NCBI GenBank assembly: GCA_934502885.1
Contig: CAKSUT010000008.1
Coordinates: 68,457 to 132,456, forward strand
DNA from: an uncultured Eubacteriales bacterium
GTDB lineage: Bacteria > Bacillota > Clostridia > Oscillospirales > CAG-382
Length of the DNA: 64,000 bases
Direction of reading: 5' to 3'
The notes beneath the pieces were generated by a model. It did not search any database and was not told the origin of the DNA. It saw only the letters and a program-made list of their open reading frames with translations. Position 1 is the stretch's first letter, and every line of letters starts with the position of its first letter. The position numbers and the translations under genes were made by a program. Shown here piece by piece: positions 27,043-34,684 of this stretch.

Positions 27043-27076
27043 AAGCGAGAGCCGAAAAGCCCTCGCTTGATTTTTT
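27043..27076. terminator. Bidirectional terminator between Gfo/Idh and cardiolipin synthase
   Basis: AAGCGAG and CTCGCTT pair around GCCGAAAAGC. There is a T-run downstream on the + strand and an A-run upstream that serves the minus strand. Confidence 0.85.
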
Positions 27077-27079
27077 ATC

Positions 27080-28609
27080 TTACATAAGCGGCGCAAACAC
27101 CCTGAGAAAATCCTGCACGAGGCGCGTCGCGAAGTTCTCTTTGAGGTTTTCCTCGGTTATCTCGGTCGAGCTTTCGAGAGTTTCGAGAAAGTCCTTCTTT
27201 ATCTGCATGACGGCACTCGAACGGTAAAGGAAAGTTCCGCACTCAAAGTGAAGGTACAGACTGCGGAAATCGAGATTCGTCGTTCCGCACGACGCGACAA
27301 GGTCGTCCGACACAAAGGTCTTTGAGTGAATGAAGCCGTCCGCGTACTCGTACACACGCACGCCGGCGCGGATAAGCTCACGGTAGTAGGAGCGCGTCGT
27401 TATGTGTACAAGACGCTTGTCCCAACGGTACGGCGTTATTATGCGCACATCTACTCCGCTTTTCGCCGCAAGGCAGAGCGCGGAGGACATATTGCGGTCA
27501 ACGATGAGATATGGCGTCGTTATGTAGAGGTAGTCCTTAGAATTGTTTATCATTTGCAGATAAACGTGTTCGCCGACGTTTTCGTTGTCAACGGGACTGT
27601 CCGCATACGGCTGTACGATGCCGTCGCTCTCGGCGTGAAATTCCTCGGGGAGAAATGCCGACATATCCTCATCAACGCCCGAGCAGACTCCCCACATACG
27701 GAGGAAAATCACAGCAAAGCTCCAAGAAGCCTTTCCGCAGAGCTTTATGCCGCAGTCCTTCCAGTGACCGAAGCGGTCGACGAGGTTGGCGTATTCGTCC
27801 GCAAGGTTTGTGCCGCCCGTGAAGGCGTATTTACCGTCAATGACGGCGATTTTTCTGTGGTCTCGGTTGTTCTGATCCACCGTTATTATCGGTCGGAACT
27901 TGTTGAAGCTGTAGCACTCGATGCCGTACTTTTTAAGCTCGTTGCGGTAATCCTGCGGAAGCCTGAAGAAACAGCCGAAATCGTCGTATATCAGCCTCAC
28001 ACATACGCCCGCTGCGGCTTTGTGCTTGAGCACCTTGAGTATATCGCTCCATACCTTGCCGTCGCTTATTATGAAAAATTCGAGGAATATGTACCTTTCG
28101 GCTTTTTCGAGGGTGCGCGTCAGCTCCGCTATGAACTCCTCGCCTGTCGGAAGATACTCGGCTTCCGTACCGTCAAAGGAGGGAAAATCTGCAAAGCTTT
28201 CAAGGTAGGAGAGAGTCTGAATACGCTCTGCATCCGGCGGAAAAGCATCCTCGGCACGGCGGTATTCGGGGAGGGTGAGAAGAGGTGACGATTCTTCTTT
28301 CAGCTTCTTGATTCTGTTTCGTATCTTCTTGCGTGAGGTCTGGCGGTAGAACATGATGTACATGAGTCCGCCGAAAACGGGAAACAGCAGAACGAGGAAA
28401 ACCCATGTCAGCTTGTAGGCGTCTTTTTCGCGCTTAGTGATTATGTGCATCGCAACAAGTGCGCTGAGAAGCTGCAGAAGCTTCGATATGATGACCGACG
28501 AATTGCTGCCGCTTATTATGAAGTAGAAGAAAAAGCCGAGCTGTATGATTATTGCGTATGCGAAGATCATGCGCCGTGTAAACAGATATCTTGTCCATTT
28601 CTTTCCCAT
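27080..28609 (-). CDS. cls: Cardiolipin synthase (phospholipase D family)
   Basis: This membrane enzyme condenses phosphatidylglycerol to cardiolipin. The 509-residue protein has two N-terminal membrane helices (RMIFAYAIIIQLGFFFYFI and a second ending FPVFGGLMYIMFY). It carries two HKD motifs, DHRKIAVIDGKYAFTGGTN and IHSKTFVSDDLVASCGTTN. The ATG at 28609 follows GAGGTG; longer readings upstream overlap the AraC gene. The preceding minus-strand AraC gene ends 14 nt before it, so the two are probably cotranscribed. Confidence 0.93.
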   Translation of the reverse strand: MGKKWTRYLFTRRMIFAYAIIIQLGFFFYFIISGSNSSVIISKLLQLLSALVAMHIITKREKDAYKLTWVFLVLLFPVFGGLMYIMFYRQTSRKKIRNRIKKLKEESSPLLTLPEYRRAEDAFPPDAERIQTLSYLESFADFPSFDGTEAEYLPTGEEFIAELTRTLEKAERYIFLEFFIISDGKVWSDILKVLKHKAAAGVCVRLIYDDFGCFFRLPQDYRNELKKYGIECYSFNKFRPIITVDQNNRDHRKIAVIDGKYAFTGGTNLADEYANLVDRFGHWKDCGIKLCGKASWSFAVIFLRMWGVCSGVDEDMSAFLPEEFHAESDGIVQPYADSPVDNENVGEHVYLQMINNSKDYLYITTPYLIVDRNMSSALCLAAKSGVDVRIITPYRWDKRLVHITTRSYYRELIRAGVRVYEYADGFIHSKTFVSDDLVASCGTTNLDFRSLYLHFECGTFLYRSSAVMQIKKDFLETLESSTEITEENLKENFATRLVQDFLRVFAPLM

Positions 28610-28623
28610 GCCGCTCACCTCGC

Positions 28624-29493
28624 TTATTCCGACACCGGCATTTTGTCTGCCGACGACGCATACTTCGACGGTGTCAGTCCCGTCTGCGCCTTGAAGAAGC
28701 GTATGAAGCTGTTGCGGTTGGAGTAGCCGCAAATATCCGCGGTCTCGCTTACGCTCATTCCCGACGACAGAAGCCGCTTGCCCTTTATAAGCCGCACACA
28801 GTCGATGTAGTCGCCGAGAGTCTCACGCGTCAGAAGCTTGAAGTCGCTCCTGAGCTTCGCACTGCTCACAAAGTAGGTTTTTGCCGTCTTTTCGACTATG
28901 CCGTGTTCGCCGATGTTGTCGTTTAAGTATTTCATCACGCTGTATATGTAGTCGAGGTGTCCCGAACCCGAGTACTCCTCGGCGATGCTCTCGGGCGTCA
29001 GCTTCGAAAACGAGTGCGACCCTGCAACAAAACGCGCCGAGCTTTTTATCTCGCGCAGAATCAGAACCAAAAGAAGCTTGCGCTTTTCTTCGTCGTGCTT
29101 TTCCTCCTCGAGGTTTTTACAGTATACGTATATTTTTTCGACGCTCTCCTCGTCGAGAGCAAGGGTTATCACGCCCGGACGGAAAAGCGTCTGCGGACGC
29201 ACGTCGTTTTCAAGGTAACTCTCAATGTAGCTCTCGAAAAAGTTTATGTTGTACCTCTCGAAAGGACCGTCCGAGGTGCTGTTTGCCCAGTGGAGCGCAA
29301 ACGGGCGGTAGATGACCACGCAGGGACCGCTGCATTCGGCACTGTCGCCGTCGCTCACAACGCGCATATCGCACTTTCGGCAGATTTTTATCTCCCAGTG
29401 GTCGTGAAAGTGAAACTCGTCCATCCTCCATCCCGGAGTGTCGTAGTAGTTTATCATTATGCTGTCCGTGTAGCTGTAGAATGCGTTCTGCAA
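28624..29493 (-). CDS. AraC-family transcriptional regulator upstream of cls
   Basis: This is a 289-residue protein. The N-terminal cupin-like sensor has FHFHDHWEIKI, a histidine-rich metal or sugar pocket, and GPCVVIYRPFALHW. The C-terminal AraC DNA-binding domain ends ADICGYSNRNSFIRFFKAQTG. The start is a TTG behind AAAGGAGG with 9-nt spacing. A promoter (TTGAAT-N17-TAAAAT, 29548-29576 on the minus strand) precedes it. Its targets are not obvious; autoregulation with cls is possible. Confidence 0.9.
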   Translation of the reverse strand: MQNAFYSYTDSIMINYYDTPGWRMDEFHFHDHWEIKICRKCDMRVVSDGDSAECSGPCVVIYRPFALHWANSTSDGPFERYNINFFESYIESYLENDVRPQTLFRPGVITLALDEESVEKIYVYCKNLEEEKHDEEKRKLLLVLILREIKSSARFVAGSHSFSKLTPESIAEEYSGSGHLDYIYSVMKYLNDNIGEHGIVEKTAKTYFVSSAKLRSDFKLLTRETLGDYIDCVRLIKGKRLLSSGMSVSETADICGYSNRNSFIRFFKAQTGLTPSKYASSADKMPVSE

Positions 29494-29547
29494 TGCAAAA
29501 CCTCCTTTGCGGCGTTATCTGCGCCGAAATCCGACGTTTACATACCC

Positions 29548-29576
29548 ATTTTACCACGACTTCTTTTCCCATTCAA
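29548..29576 (-). promoter_or_regulatory. Promoter of the AraC-cls unit
   Basis: On the minus strand: TTGAAT (29576-29571), a 17-bp spacer, and TAAAAT (29553-29548). Confidence 0.65.
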
Positions 29577-29665
29577 GACTTTTTGTTTAAAAAAGATGTT
29601 TTTTTGACGTAAGCGGCAGAAAACAGGCGCAAAAGTTAACGATAATGAAATATTTGAAAAAAAGC

Positions 29666-29694
29666 TTGACAAAAAGGCAATATTGTGGTATACT
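29666..29694 (+). promoter_or_regulatory. Promoter of rpsF-ssb-rpsR
   Basis: TTGACA (29666-29671), a 17-bp spacer, and TATACT (29689-29694). Confidence 0.88.
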
Positions 29695-29776
29695 GTATTC
29701 TCGTGGAAGGCTGGTGCCTTTCTCCTTACTCCGCGCAAAGGACGCGGGGTCATATGTCCATAAGGAGGTGTAAATA
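29695..29776 (+). promoter_or_regulatory. Possible S6:S18 autoregulatory leader of rpsF
   Basis: The short leader carries a hairpin, ACTCCGCG/CGCGGGGT around CAAAGGA, with CCG positions next to the stem, upstream of TAAGGAGG. Leaders binding the S6:S18 dimer are known for rpsF operons. This assignment rests on location and a rough fold only. Confidence 0.35.
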
Positions 29777-30076
29777 ATGGAAAAACTCATTGCAAAGTAC
29801 GAAACTCTTTTCATTATCAGCCCTGAACTCAGCGAGGACGCAACAAAGGCTCTCGTAGAGAAGTTTACAGGACTTATAACTGAAAACGGCGGCGCGGTTG
29901 ACAGTGTCAACGAATGGGGCAAGAGAAGACTCGCATACCCTATCAATGATCTCACAGAGGGCTACTATGTGCTTGTAAACTTTACATCGGCGCATGAAGT
30001 TCCCGCAGAGCTTGACCGTGTATTCAACATTACCGACGGTATTCTTCGTTCCATTATCGTTGCTCTCGAAGACTGA
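29777..30076 (+). CDS. rpsF: 30S ribosomal protein S6
   Basis: This is a 99-residue S6 with KYETLFIISPELSEDATKA, the EWGKRRLAYPINDLTEGYY signature and a final RVFNITDGILRSIIVAL. TAAGGAGG precedes the ATG. It starts the common bacterial rpsF-ssb-rpsR operon. Confidence 0.97.
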   Translation: MEKLIAKYETLFIISPELSEDATKALVEKFTGLITENGGAVDSVNEWGKRRLAYPINDLTEGYYVLVNFTSAHEVPAELDRVFNITDGILRSIIVALED

Positions 30077-30112
30077 GAAACGATTCTGTAGCGAAACACG
30101 GGAGGATCTAAA

Positions 30113-30583
30113 ATGGCAAGCTTTAACAAGGTAATTTTGATCGGAAACCTCGTGGCTGATCCCGAGCTTAAGAAGACGCCGAACGATGTCTCGGTAGTGA
30201 GCGTAAGACTCGCCGTATCGAGAAAGTATAGGTCGGCTGACGGTACGACGCCGACGGACTTTATCGACGTTGTATGCTGGAGAAGCACGGCGGAATTTGT
30301 CGCGAAGTATTTCACAAAGGGAAGTCCGATGCTCGTCTGCGGCTCGCTGCAGCAGAGAAGCTGGACCGATCAGAACGGTGCAAAGCGTTATACCATCGAG
30401 GTAGTGGCGGACGAAGTAAGCTTCGTTGAGCGAAAGAGTCAGAGCCAGGGTGCCGGAAGGGACAACGGCGTATATTACGGTGAGCCTCCGGCTGCACCGG
30501 GTATGGGTACTCACAGCGCGGCGAATGCGGCTCCGGCGGCAAACTTTGAAGACGTTCCCACCGAGGACGATTTGCCATTCTGA
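30113..30583 (+). CDS. ssb: Single-stranded DNA-binding protein
   Basis: This is a 156-residue SSB. It has an N-terminal OB fold (SFNKVILIGNLVADPELKKT, FIDVVCWRSTAEFVAKYF), a flexible Pro/Ala/Gly linker, and the acidic C-terminal tip EDDLPF that recruits partner proteins. GGGAGG precedes the ATG. It lies between rpsF and rpsR as usual. Confidence 0.97.
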   Translation: MASFNKVILIGNLVADPELKKTPNDVSVVSVRLAVSRKYRSADGTTPTDFIDVVCWRSTAEFVAKYFTKGSPMLVCGSLQQRSWTDQNGAKRYTIEVVADEVSFVERKSQSQGAGRDNGVYYGEPPAAPGMGTHSAANAAPAANFEDVPTEDDLPF

Positions 30584-30640
30584 TCTGCGGCCCGACAGCG
30601 CAGTCATCATTCGTAATATTGTCAAAAGGAGGTAAATTCC

Positions 30641-30877
30641 ATGGATGCTCAGAAGCAGTTCAGAACTCGCAAGAAGAAGAAGGTTTGCACATTCTGTGCA
30701 GATAAGATAGAGCATATCGATTACAAGGACGTCGCAAGACTCCGCAAGTGCGTTTCCGAGAGAGCTAAGATTCTCCCTCGCAGAATAACCGGTACTTGCG
30801 CAAAGCACCAGAGACAGCTTACAATAGCTATCAAGAGAGCAAGACACATTGCAATCATGCCCTATATCAGCGACTGA
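30641..30877 (+). CDS. rpsR: 30S ribosomal protein S18 (cysteine-containing form)
   Basis: This is a 78-residue S18 that ends IKRARHIAIMPYISD. Cysteines at about 16, 19, 37 and 53 (VCTFC, RKC, GTC) suggest the zinc-binding form of S18. AAAGGAGG precedes the ATG. rplI does not follow. Confidence 0.97.
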   Translation: MDAQKQFRTRKKKKVCTFCADKIEHIDYKDVARLRKCVSERAKILPRRITGTCAKHQRQLTIAIKRARHIAIMPYISD

Positions 30878-30888
30878 TTGAGTTTTAC

Positions 30889-31027
30889 GGGAGAACCGAA
30901 AGGCTTCTCCCGAGCTTAAAGGAATGCGGTTAGATGAGACTAACTTGACAGTGAGCGACGTAAGTATGAGTTTCGTCACACAGCGTTTAACCGCAAAAAC
31001 TTTTGGGAGAGTCGGAAAGATTTCTCC
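30889..31027. repeat. Two related GGGAGA-TCTCCC hairpins
   Basis: CGGGAGAA/TTCTCCCG around CCGAAAGGC (30889-30914) and GGGAGA/TCTCCC around GTCGGAAAGATT (31005-31028) share the same stem and a CGGAAAG-like loop. The first follows rpsR and may be its terminator, although no T-run follows. Confidence 0.5.
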
Positions 31028-31136
31028 CTGCAATTAAGCACGTAAGTTAGTTCTAACTAACTTACGCATACCACAGATAGCAATGTCGCATTTCGTGCGG
31101 CATTGAATTAAAAGAACACGGTTAGTTAAAACTAAC
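30929..31136. promoter_or_regulatory. Three GTTAG-N6-CTAAC operators (DtxR/IdeR-like iron boxes)
   Basis: Sites are at 30929-30944, 31046-31061 and 31121-31136. The middle one extends to a 12-bp-arm palindrome (CGTAAGTTAGTT, CT, AACTAACTTACG; 31041-31066). The GTTAG/CTAAC half-sites resemble DtxR/IdeR boxes (TTAGGTTAG-type). The downstream genes (DUF2325, DUF3793, flavodoxin) fit iron limitation. The regulator itself is not in the window. Confidence 0.6.
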
Positions 31137-31196
31137 TTGTATAAAACAACAAACAAAGGAAAAATAATATCGAATGTCAACAAAGGAGGCATAAAA

Positions 31197-31496
31197 ATGA
31201 GTGTGGTAATAGTCGGCGGAAACGAATGCATGATAAGGCGGTACAAGGACGCCTGCCTTGAATACGGGTGCAGCAGTGTAAAAGTCTTTGCGAAGCCCGA
31301 AACTTCTCTTCGCGACAAAATAGGCAATCCCGACCTTTTGGTACTGTTTACCGGCACTATGTCACACAAAATGGTAAACAGCGCACTCGGCGCAAACAAG
31401 GACAGCACAACGAAAATCGCACGCTGCCGGTCAAGCTCTATGTCGGCGCTTCGTGCGGTACTTGAGGAGCATGCATTATGTCCGGAGAACTTTTGA
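31197..31496 (+). CDS. DUF2325 domain protein
   Basis: This is a 99-residue protein starting MSVVIVGGNECMIRRYKDA. The GG(N/H)E and later SRCRSSSMSAL-like stretch (ARCRSSSMSALRAVLEEH) are the DUF2325 pattern. AAAGGAGG lies 7 nt before the ATG at 31197; an upstream TTG at 31137 overlaps an operator. Its end overlaps the DUF3793 gene by 19 nt. In other Clostridia this gene often travels with iron-transport genes. Function unknown. Confidence 0.85.
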   Translation: MSVVIVGGNECMIRRYKDACLEYGCSSVKVFAKPETSLRDKIGNPDLLVLFTGTMSHKMVNSALGANKDSTTKIARCRSSSMSALRAVLEEHALCPENF

Positions 31497-32032
31497 TAAG
31501 ACACTCCGCACCGACGCTTGCGGGACTTAAAACGGGGAGTGTTTTCTCATGTCCGAACGGCGAGGGAATGAGTCTCAACAGCGAAATTGCTGAGTACAAC
31601 AGACGCTTTTCGTGCAAGGGACTGCGCATAATTCCTCTGCGGCGGGGCAAGGAAAGGACGCTCATATACGTCTACCGTCCCAAAAAGCTTGCGGCAGAGC
31701 TTGCGTCGTCAAAGGCGTCGGAGATCCTCTGCGGCAAGGGTTATCCCTGCGGAAACACGAACTGCTGTGTGGCGAAGCTCATCGAAAAAATGCGCACAGA
31801 TAGCAGAAATTTTCCGCATGAGATAGGTCTCTTTCTCGGATATCCGCCCGAAGATGTGAGAGGCTTCATCGAGGGAAGACGTGACTGCAAATGCGTCGGT
31901 GCTTGGAAGGTCTACGGCGACGAGGAAGCGGCAAAGAAGCAATTTGCGAAGTACAAAAAATGCACCGACGTTTACGGCAGATGCTTTGCGGACAGCCGAT
32001 CTATGGACAGGCTTGTCGTTAACGTCAATTAA
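31478..32032 (+). CDS. DUF3793 family protein
   Basis: This is a 184-residue soluble protein with LAGLKTGSVFSC, LIYVYRPKKL and the conserved HEIGLFLGYPPEDVRGFIE. A C-x-x-G-x-W segment (CKCVGAWKVYGDEEAA) follows. These are DUF3793 features. A cysteine cluster (YPCGNTNCC) sits near residue 91. It overlaps DUF2325 upstream and is followed by flavodoxin. The trio recurs in anaerobic Firmicutes near iron-uptake genes (family knowledge). Biochemical role unknown. Confidence 0.85.
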   Translation: MSGELLIRHSAPTLAGLKTGSVFSCPNGEGMSLNSEIAEYNRRFSCKGLRIIPLRRGKERTLIYVYRPKKLAAELASSKASEILCGKGYPCGNTNCCVAKLIEKMRTDSRNFPHEIGLFLGYPPEDVRGFIEGRRDCKCVGAWKVYGDEEAAKKQFAKYKKCTDVYGRCFADSRSMDRLVVNVN

Positions 32033-32092
32033 AACGAAAACACGCCGAATCGGTGTGTAAATAAAAATTCTAATGAAAAGAGGTATTGTTTT

Positions 32093-32515
32093 ATGAAAAC
32101 AGCGGTAATTTATTGGAGCGGCACAGGCAACACAGAGGAAATGGCGAATGCGGTTGCGGAGGGGGCAAAGAGCGCCGGCGCGGAGGTAGTGCTTCTCACG
32201 CCGAGCGAGGTTGACGCCGCCACTCTCGACAGCTTTGACACGATAGCCTTCGGCTGCCCGTCCATGGGTTCGGAACAGCTCGAAGAAGAGGAATTTGAGC
32301 CGATGTTCAGCGCCTGCGAGGCAAAGCTTAACGGCAAGAAGATAGCACTCTTCGGTTCATACGGCTGGGGAGACGGCGAATGGATGCGCAACTGGGAGGA
32401 ACAGGCTAAGGGCTGCGGTGCGGTTCTTGCGTGCGACAGCGTAATCTGCAACGAAGCCCCTGACGACGAAGCAACTGAGGCTTGCAAAAACCTCGGCATT
32501 GCGCTTGCGGAATAA
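32093..32515 (+). CDS. Flavodoxin
   Basis: This is a 140-residue FMN electron carrier that replaces ferredoxin when iron is scarce. The phosphate-binding loop WSGTGNTEEMA follows the first strand. FGCPSMGSEQLEE and FGSYGWGDGEWM form the isoalloxazine-binding loops. AAAGAGG precedes the ATG. It is the last gene of the DUF2325-DUF3793 unit behind the iron-box-like operators. Confidence 0.95.
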   Translation: MKTAVIYWSGTGNTEEMANAVAEGAKSAGAEVVLLTPSEVDAATLDSFDTIAFGCPSMGSEQLEEEEFEPMFSACEAKLNGKKIALFGSYGWGDGEWMRNWEEQAKGCGAVLACDSVICNEAPDDEATEACKNLGIALAE

Positions 32516-32575
32516 GAGAAGAATTAAAATCTGCCCGACAGAGCGACACACAACAGAAAAGCAATGGGTACACAC

Positions 32576-32611
32576 ACAGCTCCGCACTTTTTACGATGCG
32601 GAGCTGTTTTT
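32576..32611 (+). terminator. Terminator after flavodoxin
   Basis: ACAGCTCCGCA pairs with TGCGGAGCTGT, followed by TTTTT. CTGCCCG (32531) and CGGGCAG (32613) can extend an outer stem. Confidence 0.92.
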
Positions 32612-32627
32612 CCGGGCAGAGTGGTGT

Positions 32628-33191
32628 TCATTCGGAACTACATGATTTTACACGTTCCTTATAAAGGCTTTCGTCTTTTTCAAGCTTTTTCTTGAGACTT
32701 GCTGTTTGCACGAGGGATAAAACCGACGATGAAACCGTCACGGCAAGTCCGGCGTACACTGCCGCCGAATGGCTTACAGCTATTGTGTATACAAGTGTTG
32801 ACGACGACGCACAGAAAGTCAGAAGCTTTGTTTTTATGTGGTTTCCGCACCAGAATGCAACTGCCGAGAATATCGATGCAAGCGCCGGAAATATGCTGAA
32901 GATACTTTTCCATGTCAGTATTGCCGAAATTGCATAGAGTACGATGTATATGTACAAAGGAATTCTGCTCGTCACGCCTTTTTTGTCACAGAGATAAAAC
33001 ACAGAGCTTCTCGAAACGCACAGAAAGCTTGCCGCTGCCGCAGAGCCGCACCCGAGAATGAGGTAGTGTGTAAGCCAGCAGATGTCCTGTACCGCTTTAA
33101 GTATGAGCATCTTTTTGTGTGAAGTCTGCGTGAATATCAGAAACGACATTCCTATGGCGCAAAAACCTATTATTTGTGCGATAATTTCCAT
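32628..33191 (-). CDS. YgjV-like inner membrane protein
   Basis: This is a 187-residue protein with about five to six membrane helices and a charged C-terminal tail (KKKLEKDESLYKERVK). The opening IIGFCAIGMSFLIFTQTSHKKM and the LKAVQDICWLTHYLILG segment resemble the Imp-YgjV family. It lies 21 nt downstream of a minus-strand Gfo/Idh gene, so it is likely cotranscribed with it. Function unknown. Confidence 0.75.
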   Translation of the reverse strand: MEIIAQIIGFCAIGMSFLIFTQTSHKKMLILKAVQDICWLTHYLILGCGSAAAASFLCVSRSSVFYLCDKKGVTSRIPLYIYIVLYAISAILTWKSIFSIFPALASIFSAVAFWCGNHIKTKLLTFCASSSTLVYTIAVSHSAAVYAGLAVTVSSSVLSLVQTASLKKKLEKDESLYKERVKSCSSE

Positions 33192-33212
33192 ATTTTTGCC
33201 TTTCCGTATGCG

Positions 33213-34496
33213 TCAGTCCTTTGACTTGTCGCTCCATGAAAGAATCTCCCAATCCGCCGGAGGGTTACCGAGGTCGGGCACTTCGAGGGGAATGCCGCCG
33301 CTCAGTGCGGAGGTGTGTGCGACAAGACCGGGGAGATTAAAGCGCGCAACCTGCCAGATGTTGGTTGGGGAAAGCTTACCGGTGTCGTAGGCACGGCAGA
33401 AATCATCAACAAGAAAGTGATGAGAACCCCAGTGAGCGTTGCCCAAGCCGTCAAATTCTTTTGGAAGCCTTGAGGTCGGCTGAATTGGAGTCGTTGCGGC
33501 AAAGCCGGCGCCGTTTGCAATGTCCTGAATGGCTTTGTCATAATCGGAAACTATTTCATTATAGACGTCCTTGGGAAACAGATTTCTCGTGACATCCGTC
33601 ATTATAACGCCGTGCTTGCCGTCCGATTCAAGATTTTCCGTGTTCCACTTGCATATGCTGTGACGTGCAACCGAGTATTCGTAACAGCCTTCCGTGCCGT
33701 AGAACTGCGATACATACGTTCCGGGAAAATGCCATGCAAGGCATCTGTTTTCACTTGCGCGGGCAATACCGCCGTTTGAAAGCTCCATGAGCATAGAGGT
33801 GTTTGCGAAGGGATTGTTGTAAAGGTTCTGTCCGTCAGTACCGTAGATGTCGGTTCTCGGACTGCCTGCAAAGCCCATCGCAGAAACTTTCTTTACAAAT
33901 ACTCCGGGCATTGAACCCAGAATCATCGCAGTTGAGTGTGTCGGGTAGAACATAGGCGGAAGCCCCGCATATTTCTTCCAATCCTCTCCGCCGGAGCTTT
34001 TGTAGCTGTTTTCCATGTTACGGATGTCATGGTTGTATTGTGCTTCGGCGTATACGAACTTGCCGAACGTGCCTTTTAGGTATTCCTTGCGGAGAAATAC
34101 CGATATTGGTGTGTAAAACTGCGTCTCTCCCATTGAGTAGGTAAGCCGTGTTTTGCGAACGAGTTTTTCTATTTCCTTGATTTCGTCAATCCTTATACTG
34201 CAAGGCACTGCGGAATAAACGTGCTTGCCTGCATTAAGTGCGTCGATGACCATTTTCCCGTGTGCAAATCTCTGCGTAAAAATCGCAACGGAGTTTACTT
34301 TGTCAGATTCAAGAGCCTCTTTGAAACTGTCGATTATCTCAACTCCGAATTTTGCTGCTGCATTCTCGGCTCTCGATTTTATCAAATCACATACATAAAC
34401 CTTCTCGACTGACGGATGAGCCTTGAAAAGCGGTATAAAGAACGGGGAGAAATTGCCACACCCGATTATTGCTATTTTAATTCTTTCTTTTGCCAT
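33213..34496 (-). CDS. Gfo/Idh/MocA-family oxidoreductase (third copy, EKP motif replaced)
   Basis: This is a 427-residue protein with the Rossmann start RIKIAIIGCGNFSPFF. The conserved E-K-P after the dinucleotide domain is replaced by GKHVYSAVPCSIRIDE, so the usual catalytic-site lysine is absent. Redox chemistry may therefore be altered, as in Gfo-like glycosidases or other subfamilies. The ATG at 34496 follows AAAGGAAAG. It is divergent from an AraC gene. Its promoter has 21-bp-offset repeats, so it is probably the AraC target. Confidence 0.88.
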   Translation of the reverse strand: MAKERIKIAIIGCGNFSPFFIPLFKAHPSVEKVYVCDLIKSRAENAAAKFGVEIIDSFKEALESDKVNSVAIFTQRFAHGKMVIDALNAGKHVYSAVPCSIRIDEIKEIEKLVRKTRLTYSMGETQFYTPISVFLRKEYLKGTFGKFVYAEAQYNHDIRNMENSYKSSGGEDWKKYAGLPPMFYPTHSTAMILGSMPGVFVKKVSAMGFAGSPRTDIYGTDGQNLYNNPFANTSMLMELSNGGIARASENRCLAWHFPGTYVSQFYGTEGCYEYSVARHSICKWNTENLESDGKHGVIMTDVTRNLFPKDVYNEIVSDYDKAIQDIANGAGFAATTPIQPTSRLPKEFDGLGNAHWGSHHFLVDDFCRAYDTGKLSPTNIWQVARFNLPGLVAHTSALSGGIPLEVPDLGNPPADWEILSWSDKSKD

Positions 34497-34553
34497 ACTG
34501 TTATTCTTTCCTTTCATCTGCGCCTTGACCGCCGCAGTTTTGCTAACAAAAGA

Positions 34554-34615
34554 ATTATAGTACTTCGGTGCGACTAAAAGTTAATAATTATATATTAAAA
34601 ATATAAAATTATATA
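34554..34615 (-). promoter_or_regulatory. AraC-type direct-repeat operator and promoter of the third Gfo/Idh gene
   Basis: On the minus strand: TATAAT (34559-34554), a 17-bp spacer, and a weak -35 AACTTT (34582-34577). Three bp further upstream begins a repeat, AATTATATA on the + strand at 34586-34594, repeated at 34607-34615, an offset of 21 bp. The region is AT-rich, so chance similarity is possible; the identical geometry to the nag and GH116 promoters argues otherwise. Confidence 0.55.
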
Positions 34616-34623
34616 CTTTTGCA

Positions 34624-34652
34624 TTGACAAAGGTTGACCTGTGATGTATAAT
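34624..34652 (+). promoter_or_regulatory. Promoter of the AraC gene at 34685
   Basis: TTGACA (34624-34629), a 17-bp spacer, and TATAAT (34647-34652), a perfect consensus. Confidence 0.92.
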
Positions 34653-34684
34653 TACTTCGATGTAACAATGAGGAGGTGAAACAC

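Noticed and set aside
27326..28288. A 320-codon + strand frame opposite cardiolipin synthase
   Set aside because: It is antisense to a clear PLD-family gene, without ribosome site or domain.
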